A DNA stretch of 33,541 nt from an uncultured Prevotellaceae bacterium (GTDB taxonomy: Bacteria > Bacteroidota > Bacteroidia > Bacteroidales > Bacteroidaceae): positions 1 to 33,541 of the forward strand of contig CAMVDC010000010.1 in NCBI GenBank assembly GCA_947166155.1, read 5' to 3'. Of this stretch, positions 14,839-24,687 are shown piece by piece. The notes beneath the pieces were generated by a model. It did no database searches, was not told the origin of the DNA, and saw nothing but the letters and a program-made list of their open reading frames with translations. The translations under genes were made by a program, and so were the position numbers. Positions within the stretch are counted from its first letter, which is position 1; every line of letters begins with the position of its first letter.

Positions 14839-15732
14839 TTATAATTTCAACGTATGCCTGTTAACTATTCTAAGAAAATTGCCAAATCCATAGAACAAAG
14901 CCTTATTACGTAGTACAAGCACTAAGGCCTTAAAAATTGTTTTAAAACCAAAATGCCTTGACCTTGCAAGGGCCAATAATATCGGTTCCTTTTCAAGTTC
15001 CGGCCATTCTTTCACAAACTTGTGATAGCGAATCAGAACCTCCAAACGGCAGAGATAATTATCTGGTTCCTTCTTTAAATTGTCCATAAGACTACCTTTA
15101 CGTGTTGTCACGGTATAGATAACGTCTGATGACAATGATAATGTTTTGACATCGGCCCAGCAGGTCGCTTTTGCTACAAACATCAAATCGTTTGAGGCCA
15201 TAGTCTCATCGAATCGTATATTATGCTCGGCTATATATGCCGTTCTGACCATCTTGCACCATGGTACAGGTTTTGCCAATATTGCTTCCCTCAGAGAGAT
15301 GGAGCCATTAAGAGCTAAATCTATCGCTTCATTTAAAACTATGTGGCGGTCGGATTGTGTGTAGTTATCTGAATCAACGCTATTTGCCTTAAATAAAATT
15401 ATATTATACGGTTCATCCTTGTACCTATTGAGTATGCTGAAGGCATCGGGAGTGAAGAAATCGTCGGCATCAGCAAAGACCAGCCACTTTCCGTCGGCAT
15501 GCTGCATACCGACATTGCGTGCATGGCCAGCTCCCCCACCTTGTTTGTCAAAGACACATTCGGTGTATTTGCGTTCCAGTCCCGGGAAATGGTCGAAGTC
15601 AACCTTGTCTGCTGAGCTGTTGTCATCAACAACAATGACCTGAACATCGGGCACGTCTGGTATTGAATCGAGGCATCGCTGCAGTAGCTGCGGGATGTTG
15701 TGGTGCGGAATTATGACTGAAAAAATATGCAT
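14839..15732 (-). CDS. Family 2 glycosyltransferase (paralogue A)
   Basis: A 297-residue GT2 enzyme whose N-terminal half is almost identical to paralogue B. It has IIPHHNIPQLLQRC at the start, GGGAGHARNVGMQHADG in the middle and the metal-binding LVFADADDFF at about 85-93. The C-terminal half (ISLREAILAKPVPWCKM onward) keeps the same architecture but with many substitutions. It is the first gene after an internal TAAGTTTG promoter, so it may head a second transcript carrying paralogue B, the TupA-like gene, the HlpA-like gene and licD. Donor sugar and linkage cannot be deduced. Confidence 0.88.
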   Translation of the reverse strand: MHIFSVIIPHHNIPQLLQRCLDSIPDVPDVQVIVVDDNSSADKVDFDHFPGLERKYTECVFDKQGGGAGHARNVGMQHADGKWLVFADADDFFTPDAFSILNRYKDEPYNIILFKANSVDSDNYTQSDRHIVLNEAIDLALNGSISLREAILAKPVPWCKMVRTAYIAEHNIRFDETMASNDLMFVAKATCWADVKTLSLSSDVIYTVTTRKGSLMDNLKKEPDNYLCRLEVLIRYHKFVKEWPELEKEPILLALARSRHFGFKTIFKALVLVLRNKALFYGFGNFLRIVNRHTLKL

Positions 15733-15760
15733 TGACTTTACTATGGAATATTCTGCTTTG

Positions 15761-15768
15761 CAAACTTA
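15761..15768 (-). promoter_or_regulatory. Internal promoter -7 box within the exopolysaccharide cluster
   Basis: The minus strand reads TAAGTTTG, matching TAnnTTTG, about 30 bases ahead of the GT2 ATG at 15732. The 122-bp AT-rich gap here is the longest between genes in the middle of the cluster, in keeping with a transcription-unit boundary. Confidence 0.5.
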
Positions 15769-15854
15769 ACCATTTATTTTGAAATGGCAAAACAATTTAA
15801 GTCTTTTTATATTATCTTCTTATATAATTGAAGTAAAAGAATAAAAACTATGGG

Positions 15855-16769
15855 TTATAAGTGTAGAATCTGTTTCAAGTCACTTGCGAATATCGACGAA
15901 TAAGCCTTAGCTCCATCTTCAACCATGTGGCCATTATCACGAAAGAATTCTGGGTGATCATGGAATAATCCATTGGTGTGATAATCCAAACATGGCACAT
16001 CATTCTTAATTGCAATATCCATGAGTGGAGCGTAGAAGTTGGGAGGAGCGACGGAGAACCGGGGCGAGATTGTAAATACCAACTTTATGTCATTTTGACG
16101 GCAAATATCGACGAATCGCTGTAAATAATCAAGCTTTAAGCTGTCAACACCTATCGCATACTGTTCTCGTTTCAACTGTATAGTTTTATCAGGAGAACCC
16201 TGTATTGTAAAATAGCCATTATCTTCACCATAGCGATGGTTTACAATCAGTCCACCGAGAGATTCAACACCAACTGCATTATAACGGTAAAGGTGTGATA
16301 CAATGTACCTCCAATATGTCCCTGCTTCTTTATATACCGAATCTGCACCTGCGCAACGCCCAATCCATGGTGCGAAGAATGAAATCTTTCCAAACTGGTC
16401 GTCTCCCTGTATTGAATAATCTTTTGCTGACAACTCTAAACATACTACTTTTGGTTTGTGATGTTCCAATATTAAGTTCAGCAAAATAAAATGTGCGTAT
16501 ATATTGTCAGAATCGGATATGCCACCATTATAAACACTCATGTGAATAGAGTCGGTTATAATTGACGGAACATAGTGATGAATACATCGTGATGTACCAA
16601 GAAGGATGACATCTGCATTTACTTCATCAGCCATATATCGTATCTTGACTTCTGCCTTTGCATTTGTCAGACCAATGCACTTGTCCATAATCAGTCCTCC
16701 AACACGATCGATAACAAACAATAATAATATAATCGTTGTCAGACTTATGTAGAATTTCTTCATCTTCAT
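15855..16769 (-). CDS. SGNH-like partner of the MBOAT acyltransferase
   Basis: A 304-residue protein with one N-terminal membrane anchor (FYISLTTIILLLFVIDRVG) and an extracytoplasmic domain. ADVILLGTSRCIHHY carries a GTSR block like the nucleophile region of AlgX/AlgJ/DltD-type SGNH proteins. DNGHMVEDGAKAYS near the C-terminus resembles their Asp-x-x-His block. In alginate and D-alanyl systems such proteins take the acyl group exported by the MBOAT partner and place it on the polymer. It follows the MBOAT gene by 11 bp, which supports this pairing. Overall similarity is weak and the catalytic residues were not assigned with certainty. Confidence 0.65.
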   Translation of the reverse strand: MKMKKFYISLTTIILLLFVIDRVGGLIMDKCIGLTNAKAEVKIRYMADEVNADVILLGTSRCIHHYVPSIITDSIHMSVYNGGISDSDNIYAHFILLNLILEHHKPKVVCLELSAKDYSIQGDDQFGKISFFAPWIGRCAGADSVYKEAGTYWRYIVSHLYRYNAVGVESLGGLIVNHRYGEDNGYFTIQGSPDKTIQLKREQYAIGVDSLKLDYLQRFVDICRQNDIKLVFTISPRFSVAPPNFYAPLMDIAIKNDVPCLDYHTNGLFHDHPEFFRDNGHMVEDGAKAYSSIFASDLKQILHL

Positions 16770-16780
16770 TATTACCTATT

Positions 16781-18190
16781 TTAGAATTGGAAATAAATAA
16801 ATTGATCTCCTCCAAGAATTCCGAAAAGGATTATCAAGGCTATCATAAAGGCAACATAGACATGTTCTAAAATCCAGTGGATGGAGTCGGATACACGAAC
16901 TTTCCATTTATATTCGTCGGATGTTTCTTTTGCAACTAAAATAATGAAACCAAGGAAAAGAGCCATAAATGTTTTCGTATCGGCATGTGGCATACCTAAT
17001 TTAGTAAATATACCAGAAATAACAATCACAGCATCTTGCAAAGTATTTGCACGGAAAAGAATCCAAGCCAAGCATACCAGCGTAAAAGTCATTGCCCAAT
17101 GCCACACTAGTCGTAACCCTGTATATTCCTGCCGGCCTATGCCAAAAGCTTTTTCAATACATAGCAGCACCCCATGAAGGCTGCCCCAGCATAGGAATGT
17201 CCAGTTTGCACCATGCCAAATACCACTCACAATAAAAGTAACGAGCAGGTTAAAATACTGTCGAAGACGTGGCACACGGTTTCCGCCAAGAGGTATATAG
17301 ACGTAATCCTTAAACCATGTTGACAGCGATATATGCCATCTATGCCAAAACTCTCCTATTGAGCATGCAAAATACGGGCGTCGGAAATTTTCCATCAACC
17401 TGAATCCCATAATCCGGGCAGCGCCTATAGCAATGAGTGAGTATCCGGCAAAGTCACCATAGATCTGAAACGGGAAAAGCAACGAAGCAAGCAGAAAACT
17501 GCCTCCGTTGTGTTTATCTATGTTATTAAAAATTGAGTCGACGTATATGCCACAACGGTCGGCCAGCACTAATTTCAGGAAATATCCCCATACCATCATA
17601 CGTAAGCCAATCATTGCTTCATTATAATCAAATGCATGTTTATGTTTGAATTGCGGCAACAGGTTATTCGAACGCTCGATAGGTCCGGCAACCAACTGCG
17701 GGAAGAAAGATACAAACAAAGCATATGTAGCGAAGTTGTGCTCTGCTTTTGTTGTTCCGCGATAAACATCAATGGAATAGCCTAATGCCTGAAACGTGTA
17801 GAACGAGATGCCTACAGGCAACAGTAGTTGTAATTCCGGAATGTCGATGCCAAGTCCGCCTCTACAAAGCAACGCCTCTACATTCTGTGCAAGGAAATTG
17901 TAATACTTGAACAGGAATAATATTGACAGATTCAGCACCAAACTACTTACCAGACATAGTTTCCGGTATCTAACCGTCCTGAAATATTCTATGCCAAGTG
18001 CTGCAAGATAGGTTATCAACGTACTTGTAAGCAAAAGCAAGGCATAGGTCGGTTCCCAGTTCATATAGAAATAATAGCTTGCCAACAACAACATCACATT
18101 TCGTAGCCGAAGTTGATTTGCAGGAATCATGAAATACACTATGCAGACTATTGGAAAGAAAAGCAGAAAAGATATCGAGTTAAACAACAT
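16781..18190 (-). CDS. MBOAT family O-acyltransferase (AlgI/DltB-like)
   Basis: A 469-residue inner-membrane protein with about eleven to twelve hydrophobic segments. The catalytic histidine is in TFIVSGIWHGANWTFLCWG, and EFWHRWHISLSTWFKDYVYIPLGGNR is the other MBOAT hallmark. The ending GDQFIYFQF is also typical of AlgI-type proteins. The family moves acetyl or other acyl groups from cytoplasmic acyl-CoA across the membrane for transfer to surface polysaccharides. The adjacent SGNH-like gene would perform the final transfer. This predicts that the polysaccharide made here is O-acylated, probably O-acetylated. Length is normal. Confidence 0.9.
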   Translation of the reverse strand: MLFNSISFLLFFPIVCIVYFMIPANQLRLRNVMLLLASYYFYMNWEPTYALLLLTSTLITYLAALGIEYFRTVRYRKLCLVSSLVLNLSILFLFKYYNFLAQNVEALLCRGGLGIDIPELQLLLPVGISFYTFQALGYSIDVYRGTTKAEHNFATYALFVSFFPQLVAGPIERSNNLLPQFKHKHAFDYNEAMIGLRMMVWGYFLKLVLADRCGIYVDSIFNNIDKHNGGSFLLASLLFPFQIYGDFAGYSLIAIGAARIMGFRLMENFRRPYFACSIGEFWHRWHISLSTWFKDYVYIPLGGNRVPRLRQYFNLLVTFIVSGIWHGANWTFLCWGSLHGVLLCIEKAFGIGRQEYTGLRLVWHWAMTFTLVCLAWILFRANTLQDAVIVISGIFTKLGMPHADTKTFMALFLGFIILVAKETSDEYKWKVRVSDSIHWILEHVYVAFMIALIILFGILGGDQFIYFQF

Positions 18191-18247
18191 ATGTAATCAA
18201 TCTATAATTAATATACGATTCACTTTAAGAGCATCAATGTGAGCGGT

Positions 18248-19768
18248 TTATGTCTGTTTCTTCTTAATCATTTTGACTGCAGCTCGACGTTCATCTTTAT
18301 CTAATGCAAACTGCCACACAGTAAATGTTGAAATCACAACAGTCACAAATCCTGTCAACAAGAATCTGAATGGCATATCTACATAAGAAACTACGAGATA
18401 ACACACCAGAACAATACTGATTATAGGAATAGCAACACGAGCAAACACATGCTTTGCGAAATGGCGGATGGAGAGTCCGGCAGTATATTTGAGGAAAGGC
18501 AGACGGATTATTGCGCAAATGAATTCAAAACCGATATATACCCACATGGCATCTTCGAGTTGATAGCCGAGATGCAGGCATAACCAAAACACTGGCAAAG
18601 TGAGTACCTTGATGGTATTTACGACGAGCGAATAGTTGCGAATACGGCCTATTGCCTGGTTGGCAGTACCGAGTCCTATCGTCAGTTGGTCAACAAGGGC
18701 TGTAAGCAACACAAACCGACATAAAGCAGCTGCATGTGGTGGAACTTCATCCAGCCACACATTGAGCACTTCACTCATCTCAAACGACAATGGGATTGTG
18801 ACTGTTGCAAGAAGAAGAAATGCATACTTGCTTGCTATCTCCGACAAATACAGCATCCGCTCCCTGTTATTCAGGCTCTCTGCCTTAACTATCTGCGGAC
18901 TCATTGCATTTGTCACAGACGTAGCAATAAATACAACAGAAGCATAAACCTGCTGGGCTACACCATAAGCACTATTTACTATTGTACTTTGAAAGAATCG
19001 GTTTATAATAACCGCAACACCCTGTGAACGTGCTATCACGCATCCCATGCTATATATAGTCCATGTTGCAAAGCCTGTAAGTTCCTTTATGTATTTTCGG
19101 CCGATGAGGTCAAGACGGGGTATTAGCATTGACTCCTCGAAATGCCTTTTCGACCACAACGAAAGTGCCAAATAATTAAACAACATAATGCAGGCCAGGG
19201 CTATAGCATATGCCATGAGTTTATCGTATGTGATGAAAGGCAGACACAGGGCAAAAGCCAGTTTCAGCACACCGTCTATGATTTCCACAGCCGATATATA
19301 TACTATCTCCTCGTGAGCCACAAACAGAGCCTTATATGGTGCTGTAAGAAAAGTTATAACAAGCGACAGAATTACAGTATAATAGACTTTTGTTGCTGTC
19401 GGTATCCTTTCAGGAGTTATTTCTAATAGTCCATCGAATATGAATGGGGTCAGTGCGACAAGAATAATTGCGAGCAAAGTTCCGATGACTACGTGCAATA
19501 GCAAACTATTCGAAAACATTGCTTTTAGCTCTGCCACATTGCCCTTCCCAAAATAAAACGACAGTTGTCTTTGAGTGGTTACCACCATTGCATTAGTAAT
19601 AAATGCCAGCATCGTCACCACACCTGCCACCAATGCATATATACCATAATCCGACTGTCCTAACGCTTGCAATACCAAGCGTGTACTATAAAGCGAAAGG
19701 CATATATTTACAATCGCCCTCGTGTGCTGAGCCAGCGTGTTTATGACTATTCTTTTCGATGGGTCCAT
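18248..19768 (-). CDS. wzx: Oligosaccharide flippase (Wzx-like)
   Basis: A 506-residue integral membrane protein with about twelve to fourteen hydrophobic segments and the MATE/polysaccharide-transport layout. It starts RIVINTLAQHTRAIVNICLSLYSTRLVLQALGQSDYGIYALV, a block common in Bacteroidales flippases. It would move the undecaprenyl-linked repeat unit from the cytoplasmic to the periplasmic face. It starts two bases after the Wzy-like gene stop and is followed 57 bp later by MBOAT. Sequence similarity in this family is low, so the name rests on topology, the N-terminal pattern and context. It is a strong fit in this locus. Confidence 0.85.
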   Translation of the reverse strand: MDPSKRIVINTLAQHTRAIVNICLSLYSTRLVLQALGQSDYGIYALVAGVVTMLAFITNAMVVTTQRQLSFYFGKGNVAELKAMFSNSLLLHVVIGTLLAIILVALTPFIFDGLLEITPERIPTATKVYYTVILSLVITFLTAPYKALFVAHEEIVYISAVEIIDGVLKLAFALCLPFITYDKLMAYAIALACIMLFNYLALSLWSKRHFEESMLIPRLDLIGRKYIKELTGFATWTIYSMGCVIARSQGVAVIINRFFQSTIVNSAYGVAQQVYASVVFIATSVTNAMSPQIVKAESLNNRERMLYLSEIASKYAFLLLATVTIPLSFEMSEVLNVWLDEVPPHAAALCRFVLLTALVDQLTIGLGTANQAIGRIRNYSLVVNTIKVLTLPVFWLCLHLGYQLEDAMWVYIGFEFICAIIRLPFLKYTAGLSIRHFAKHVFARVAIPIISIVLVCYLVVSYVDMPFRFLLTGFVTVVISTFTVWQFALDKDERRAAVKMIKKKQT

Positions 19769-19770
19769 AT

Positions 19771-20994
19771 CTACTGCTGTATTACATCACTCCCCTTCAG
19801 TGATTTTATTGCCGCATAGTAAGCAATCGACATCAAGGTTATTATAAACACAGGCGAGTATGCCTCCATTGTCATCATCATAAACAATATTGCCACCGAT
19901 GCATAGACAAGCAGGATGTATTTATCATTTACGAAAACAAGCTTTGGTATGACAATATAGCACATATAAGAAAATAGCATCAACAACAACACCCCTCCGT
20001 AGATAAGTATCAGCCATATAAAATTGTGAGGTCCCTTTGCCAGAGAACTTAGATGGGATAAATACCAATCGCCACCAACATACCCATATCCATAAATAGG
20101 CGATTCCACAAAAACCTTCGAAGCAGCATCCCACAAATAAGTACGATTTGTAAATGTAATGTCCTTACCAAGTATGTCCTCTACAAAAAATATGGCTAAT
20201 TCATTCTGTTCTATGCCTTTACCCTGAAAGCATACAAATATCTGAAATAGAATGACACCTGCGAGCAATGCTAATACGCCGATTTTAATTAGTCTTTTCG
20301 AAGGAATGATACAGAATAGAAGAAAAAGAAGAATGCCGGTTATAGAGGTCATTGAGCCCACAATGAACAGTGTGGCAAGCGACACTAATACTATGGGAAC
20401 AACATTCACCCACCACCACTTGTTATATTTTAAACATAGGACACTTGCTGCAACAGCACATAGTAAACGACATCCCATTTGGTTATAGTTTGCTCCCAAT
20501 AGGTAACCATTGACTACAGTATCATTTGCAAACCACAGTTCGGGGTGGAGCATCATGTGAGCAGCATTCAGATATGCGCATAATGAAAATGAAATGGCGA
20601 ACGATGCCACAATCAGATTCAAGCGACCTGAATAATACTCACAAACCATGACAACGAAAATATATGAACATCCGTCATAGAAACAGTTCTTGATATCGTT
20701 ACCACCTATTATGGTGGACATCAGCATAAGAGTGACGAAGAGCACACAAGCCATAACATAATGCGACATCACTCCCTCCCTCAGATAGAGATATGCCATT
20801 ATGAAGAAGGAGAGCATCGAGAAGAACAATGCAACGTATGAAACGGCTTGCCATTCAAGAACCGAGATATTTATAGTAATTCTGATTACAACTGCAATAA
20901 TCATGAGGCACGGCAGCCACGTAAGACTACGCGGGTCGAACTTCATCAACCGGCTGAGGTCTATTGCGTATGGTCGCTCTACCAGTGTGTCCAT
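19771..20994 (-). CDS. wzy: O-antigen polymerase / ligase-like protein (Wzy)
   Basis: A 407-residue protein with about ten to twelve membrane helices and a larger periplasmic loop before the last helices (IFFVEDILGKDITFTNRTYLWDAASKVFVESPIYGYGYVGGDWY). The NRTYLWDAA...SPIYGYGYVG pattern followed by HNFIWLILIYGG is typical of O-antigen polymerase/ligase proteins (Wzy_C-like). Placed between Wzz and Wzx, it is best read as the polymerase that joins flipped repeat units in the periplasm. A ligase role cannot be ruled out from sequence. The base composition is AT-richer than that of wza and wzz. Confidence 0.82.
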   Translation of the reverse strand: MDTLVERPYAIDLSRLMKFDPRSLTWLPCLMIIAVVIRITINISVLEWQAVSYVALFFSMLSFFIMAYLYLREGVMSHYVMACVLFVTLMLMSTIIGGNDIKNCFYDGCSYIFVVMVCEYYSGRLNLIVASFAISFSLCAYLNAAHMMLHPELWFANDTVVNGYLLGANYNQMGCRLLCAVAASVLCLKYNKWWWVNVVPIVLVSLATLFIVGSMTSITGILLFLLFCIIPSKRLIKIGVLALLAGVILFQIFVCFQGKGIEQNELAIFFVEDILGKDITFTNRTYLWDAASKVFVESPIYGYGYVGGDWYLSHLSSLAKGPHNFIWLILIYGGVLLLMLFSYMCYIVIPKLVFVNDKYILLVYASVAILFMMMTMEAYSPVFIITLMSIAYYAAIKSLKGSDVIQQ

Positions 20995-21063
20995 AGATTA
21001 TTGTGTTTGACAGAAAATGTATTGACTTTCAGTTGTAATCGGGAAGGTGTATCCATGCAGATA

Positions 21064-22128
21064 CTACCATAGTCTTATTTCCTTCCTCAGCACCCATCCT
21101 GCACATACGATGGTGGCTAAGATGAGCATACCGAGTACGAATATCATGCGTTTTGGTCCCGTTGCCTTGACTGGCACTGTAGCTCCTTGCAGCACAGTGA
21201 AGGCTGGTATCTTCTCTTGCAGCTTTGCCTTGGCACCCTCGAGTTGGGTCTTCATGGCGGTGTAGGTCTGATACTTTATCGACATGTCGCCTTCCAGACG
21301 GTCGCGCTCGGAGATGTATGCCTGAAGGATTACGTCTTTGTGCGAGTCGGTATATGCGCTGTAGGCCATCATAGCCTCGTCGTATTCAGCCTTGGCCTGG
21401 TTGAGCAGGTCGGTGTAGTGCTCTACATCGACACGTGCCTTGCTGGTGCGGTAGTCGATGATAAACTGCTGGAGGTGTGCACGTGCTGAGTCGGCTATTG
21501 CGGCACTGATAAGTGGATCCTGGTCGGTGGTTGTGATGGTCACCACATTGGTCAGCTTGTCCACGCTGCATGAGATGTTGCTCTTGATGGCATTGGCAAT
21601 ATCCGTCTGGCGTTTAGTGAGCATGAATGCTTTGGAGTGGTTGGCATTGCTTGCGCCAATGCCTGCTGGTGCCTCAACCGAAGGGGAAATCAGTGCTGTC
21701 ACTTTACTTTTCACCCAGTTGAATGGCACCATCCATACCGTCTTCTTCTGATGTTTGTCGAGGTAGTCGTAGTATGTGGTGTTGATAGTTCCGTCTTGAC
21801 TCTTGACGTTGATATCAAACATACCGACTACGAAGTCGTTCGACTCAAACAGTTCGGGATAGAGTTGCGGGAAGATAGCGTCGGTCGACTCGAGGCTTCC
21901 GAGGTCGAATCCGAACGATGAAGCTATTGAACCCAATGCGCCGCCTGCTCCTGCCGATTCGGCTTCGGGTGCGAGTTTCACGTTGCAGGTAAATGTGCGT
22001 GGCACACACAGAATGAGCACACTTGCCACCACAGCCGTGATGCCCCATGTCCAGATAAAGGTCTTCTTGTGGCTGAGCAACTCTCGCACTACCACGCGCA
22101 AATCTATATAGTCTATCTTGTTACTCAT
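21064..22128 (-). CDS. wzz: Chain-length determinant protein (Wzz/GNVR type)
   Basis: A 354-residue inner-membrane co-polymerase. A first helix near residue 20 (FIWTWGITAVVASVLILCV) and a last helix near residue 330 (FVLGMLILATIVCAGWVLRK) enclose a periplasmic domain rich in coiled-coil (VEHYTDLLNQAKAEYDEAMMAY). ATVPVKATGPKR before the last helix is the proline-rich motif of Wzz proteins. There is no C-terminal tyrosine kinase domain, so length control is not fused to a BY-kinase as in many Gram-negative capsule systems, and no separate kinase gene is seen. It starts three bases after wza, as expected for partners spanning the envelope. Confidence 0.88.
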   Translation of the reverse strand: MSNKIDYIDLRVVVRELLSHKKTFIWTWGITAVVASVLILCVPRTFTCNVKLAPEAESAGAGGALGSIASSFGFDLGSLESTDAIFPQLYPELFESNDFVVGMFDINVKSQDGTINTTYYDYLDKHQKKTVWMVPFNWVKSKVTALISPSVEAPAGIGASNANHSKAFMLTKRQTDIANAIKSNISCSVDKLTNVVTITTTDQDPLISAAIADSARAHLQQFIIDYRTSKARVDVEHYTDLLNQAKAEYDEAMMAYSAYTDSHKDVILQAYISERDRLEGDMSIKYQTYTAMKTQLEGAKAKLQEKIPAFTVLQGATVPVKATGPKRMIFVLGMLILATIVCAGWVLRKEIRLW

Positions 22129-22131
22129 ACG

Positions 22132-24687
22132 TTACTTCAATATGTTTGCTATTGTTACCATCATGGTGGCGATTGATGCAGCCGAGGTACCCATGGCCGA
22201 ATATTCAGCTACAGTCATCTTGTTCTTGGCATTCTTCGACGGCACCACGATGCGGCTGCCGGGCTCGATGTCTTTGCTCGAATGGTGTCCGAGCTGCTGT
22301 GCCGAACCATTGGCATAGAGGATGTACACATTCTTCTTGCGGGCGTTCTCGCCATATCCGCCTGCACTCTTGATGTAGTAGTCGAGGCTTTCACCTTTCT
22401 TGTAGTTCACGGTTATGGGGTAGAGCACGTCGCCCGAGATCTGCACTGTGTTTACATACTGTGGAACGACGAGTCGGTCGCCTTCGCGCAGGGCAATATC
22501 TTCTGGGCCTCCAGGTTTGGCCAGTGCTGCCTCGAGGTCAATGGCTACCGACATGGTGTTGCTCACATCGAGTTTCAGTGAGAGCAGTGAGTCGGCTTTT
22601 GCCATGTCGTAGTTGCGTTCGTTGCGCATAGCTTCCTCATAGAGGGTTATCTGCTCCTTGCGTTGCATGGCTTCGTTGAGTTGTCGTTCCTCTTCGGTCA
22701 TGCGGCGTTCGAGTCGTGCGCCCTTGGCGTATGCCAGTTCGGTGATACCGCCTGCGGCAGTTATGAGGTCGCTGAGTCGGTAGTTTTTGTTGGTGACGGA
22801 GTATTGTCCTTCAAAGTTGACTGATCCGCTCACGGTCACGGTTTGCATGGTTGAATACGATGGGCTGCGGCGCACCACCACTTCGTCGAACGGTTGGAGG
22901 GTGAAACCGCGTGTGCCGTCGATCACGAATCCGTCTTTTATCGAGAAGGAGAAGGTCTCCGACACATCGTTGGTCTTTTCGGTCGATGTAGGGTCGAATA
23001 TGGGTCGGAACACGTCGACTTTGCTGGTCGATGCCGAGTTGGTCAGGCCTCCTGCTTGCAGTATGAAGTCCTCGATGGTGGTTCCTTCGGCATATTGGTA
23101 TGTGCCTGGATAGACTACCTCGCCGCTTATCTTTATGGTTTGGTTGGTGATGTAGTCGCTGCGACTCGGAATGAATACCACGTCGTTTTTCTGTAACGGT
23201 ATGTCGGCAGCACTGCCTTCGATCAATGCCTTCACGTCGAACGATATGACTTCGAGTGTCATGTCGGGACGCTGGCGGTGCATCACTCCGCGTGCCGCGA
23301 AGGCATCGTCGCGCAGTCCTTCGGCAGCAGCGATAAGGCTTCGCACCGAGTTGATTTCGCCTCCTATCTGGTACATGCCCGGATGGAACACCGCTCCTCG
23401 CACTTCGGCCATGTTGGAGTAGCGTGCCACTACCGAGTCGACGTATATTGAGTCGCCGTCGGAGAGGCGGAAGCCGTTCATGTCGAATTCGTCGATGGTA
23501 TGTATTGAGTATTCGGCTCCGCTCTTGCGTATCAGCCTCACGTTCTTACGGTAGGCATCGCCTGCGAATCCGCCGGCATAGTTCAGTATGGTCGATACGC
23601 TTTCGGTGGGTTTCATCTCGTAGAACATAGGGCGCTTCACTCGTCCCTTGATTCTCACCAGTTGCTCGTATGGGCCTACCGACACGATGTCGTTGTCTTG
23701 CAGACGTACGTCGCCGCTGGCGTTGCCGTTGATGATGTAGTCGTAGACGTCGATTGTGGCTATCTGTCGGCCCTGGCGATATACTTTGATGTTGCGCAGT
23801 GTACCGATGTCGCTTATTCCGCCTGCTGCATAGAGTGCATTGAATGCCGTTGAGAGTGAGTTGAGTGTGTAGCTGCCTGGCATTTTCACCTCGCCTATTA
23901 CCTGCACTGTGACGGCTCGTGTGTTGCCTACGGTCAGTTTTATGTCGGAGTCGGCGTAATAGCGGCCGAGTCGTGACTTCAGTTGTGAGTTGGCTTGTGC
24001 CACGGTCATGCCGCCCAGGTTGATAGGGCCTACACCGGGTATTGTGACTGTTCCGTCGGGCGAGAGTGTGCCTTCGAATGTCTCCTGCGATGCACCCCAC
24101 ACGTCGATTATCACGGCATCGCCTGCGCCGAGGCGATAGTTGGCGGGTGTGGCTATGTTCATGTTGGGTTGAAAGGTGAGTGTCGGGGTGTTGAATATGT
24201 TACGTCCGAACACTTGGTCTTCGTCGTTGAACTTGTTGCGGTAGTACATCAGCGAGTCGATGTCGAGGAAGGCGATGTCGTTGTTCATCATCTGGAGTCG
24301 TTCGTCGCGGGTATATCCCACTTGCCCGTTGTTGCCCCGGGCCTGACTGCGCACCATGTAGTTGTTTTGTTGCTGATACTGTTCGCCTGCCAGTTGCTGG
24401 TTGGTTCTCAGGCGCGATGGTGTGGTGGTGGTGTTCTGTCCGTTGAGGTCCACGGCTCCCAGTTGGCTTTTCTCGGCCTCGAGGTTTTTGCGTATGCGTT
24501 GCAGCTGCTGTACGGTCACTCCGCGTTGCAGCAGTCGCGACACTATGGTCTGTTGGTCAGAGCCTCGTGCCTGCTGTTCGCTCACGTATTGTATCACCTG
24601 TGCGTCGGTCATGCTCTGTGCCTGCATGGTTGTCATGCATGCGCCCATGATTGTCATGACCCACACTGCAATCAGTTTTCGTATCAT
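22132..24687 (-). CDS. wza: Polysaccharide export outer membrane protein (Wza-like, multi-SLBB)
   Basis: An 851-residue exported protein. The signal sequence MIRKLIAVWVMTIMGACMTTMQAQ could end at the AQ site or, less likely, act as a lipobox around Cys17. The poly_export domain is near residue 180 (NYRLGAGDAVIIDVWG), followed by a series of about six SLBB domains with the repeating pattern VTVSGSVNFEGQYSV. It ends with a hydrophobic segment (SAASIATMMVTIANILK). These proteins form the outer-membrane exit channel and meet Wzz in the periplasm. The length is roughly twice E. coli Wza but usual for Bacteroidales SLBB exporters. It lies 94 bp after the first gene of the cluster. Confidence 0.92.
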   Translation of the reverse strand: MIRKLIAVWVMTIMGACMTTMQAQSMTDAQVIQYVSEQQARGSDQQTIVSRLLQRGVTVQQLQRIRKNLEAEKSQLGAVDLNGQNTTTTPSRLRTNQQLAGEQYQQQNNYMVRSQARGNNGQVGYTRDERLQMMNNDIAFLDIDSLMYYRNKFNDEDQVFGRNIFNTPTLTFQPNMNIATPANYRLGAGDAVIIDVWGASQETFEGTLSPDGTVTIPGVGPINLGGMTVAQANSQLKSRLGRYYADSDIKLTVGNTRAVTVQVIGEVKMPGSYTLNSLSTAFNALYAAGGISDIGTLRNIKVYRQGRQIATIDVYDYIINGNASGDVRLQDNDIVSVGPYEQLVRIKGRVKRPMFYEMKPTESVSTILNYAGGFAGDAYRKNVRLIRKSGAEYSIHTIDEFDMNGFRLSDGDSIYVDSVVARYSNMAEVRGAVFHPGMYQIGGEINSVRSLIAAAEGLRDDAFAARGVMHRQRPDMTLEVISFDVKALIEGSAADIPLQKNDVVFIPSRSDYITNQTIKISGEVVYPGTYQYAEGTTIEDFILQAGGLTNSASTSKVDVFRPIFDPTSTEKTNDVSETFSFSIKDGFVIDGTRGFTLQPFDEVVVRRSPSYSTMQTVTVSGSVNFEGQYSVTNKNYRLSDLITAAGGITELAYAKGARLERRMTEEERQLNEAMQRKEQITLYEEAMRNERNYDMAKADSLLSLKLDVSNTMSVAIDLEAALAKPGGPEDIALREGDRLVVPQYVNTVQISGDVLYPITVNYKKGESLDYYIKSAGGYGENARKKNVYILYANGSAQQLGHHSSKDIEPGSRIVVPSKNAKNKMTVAEYSAMGTSAASIATMMVTIANILK

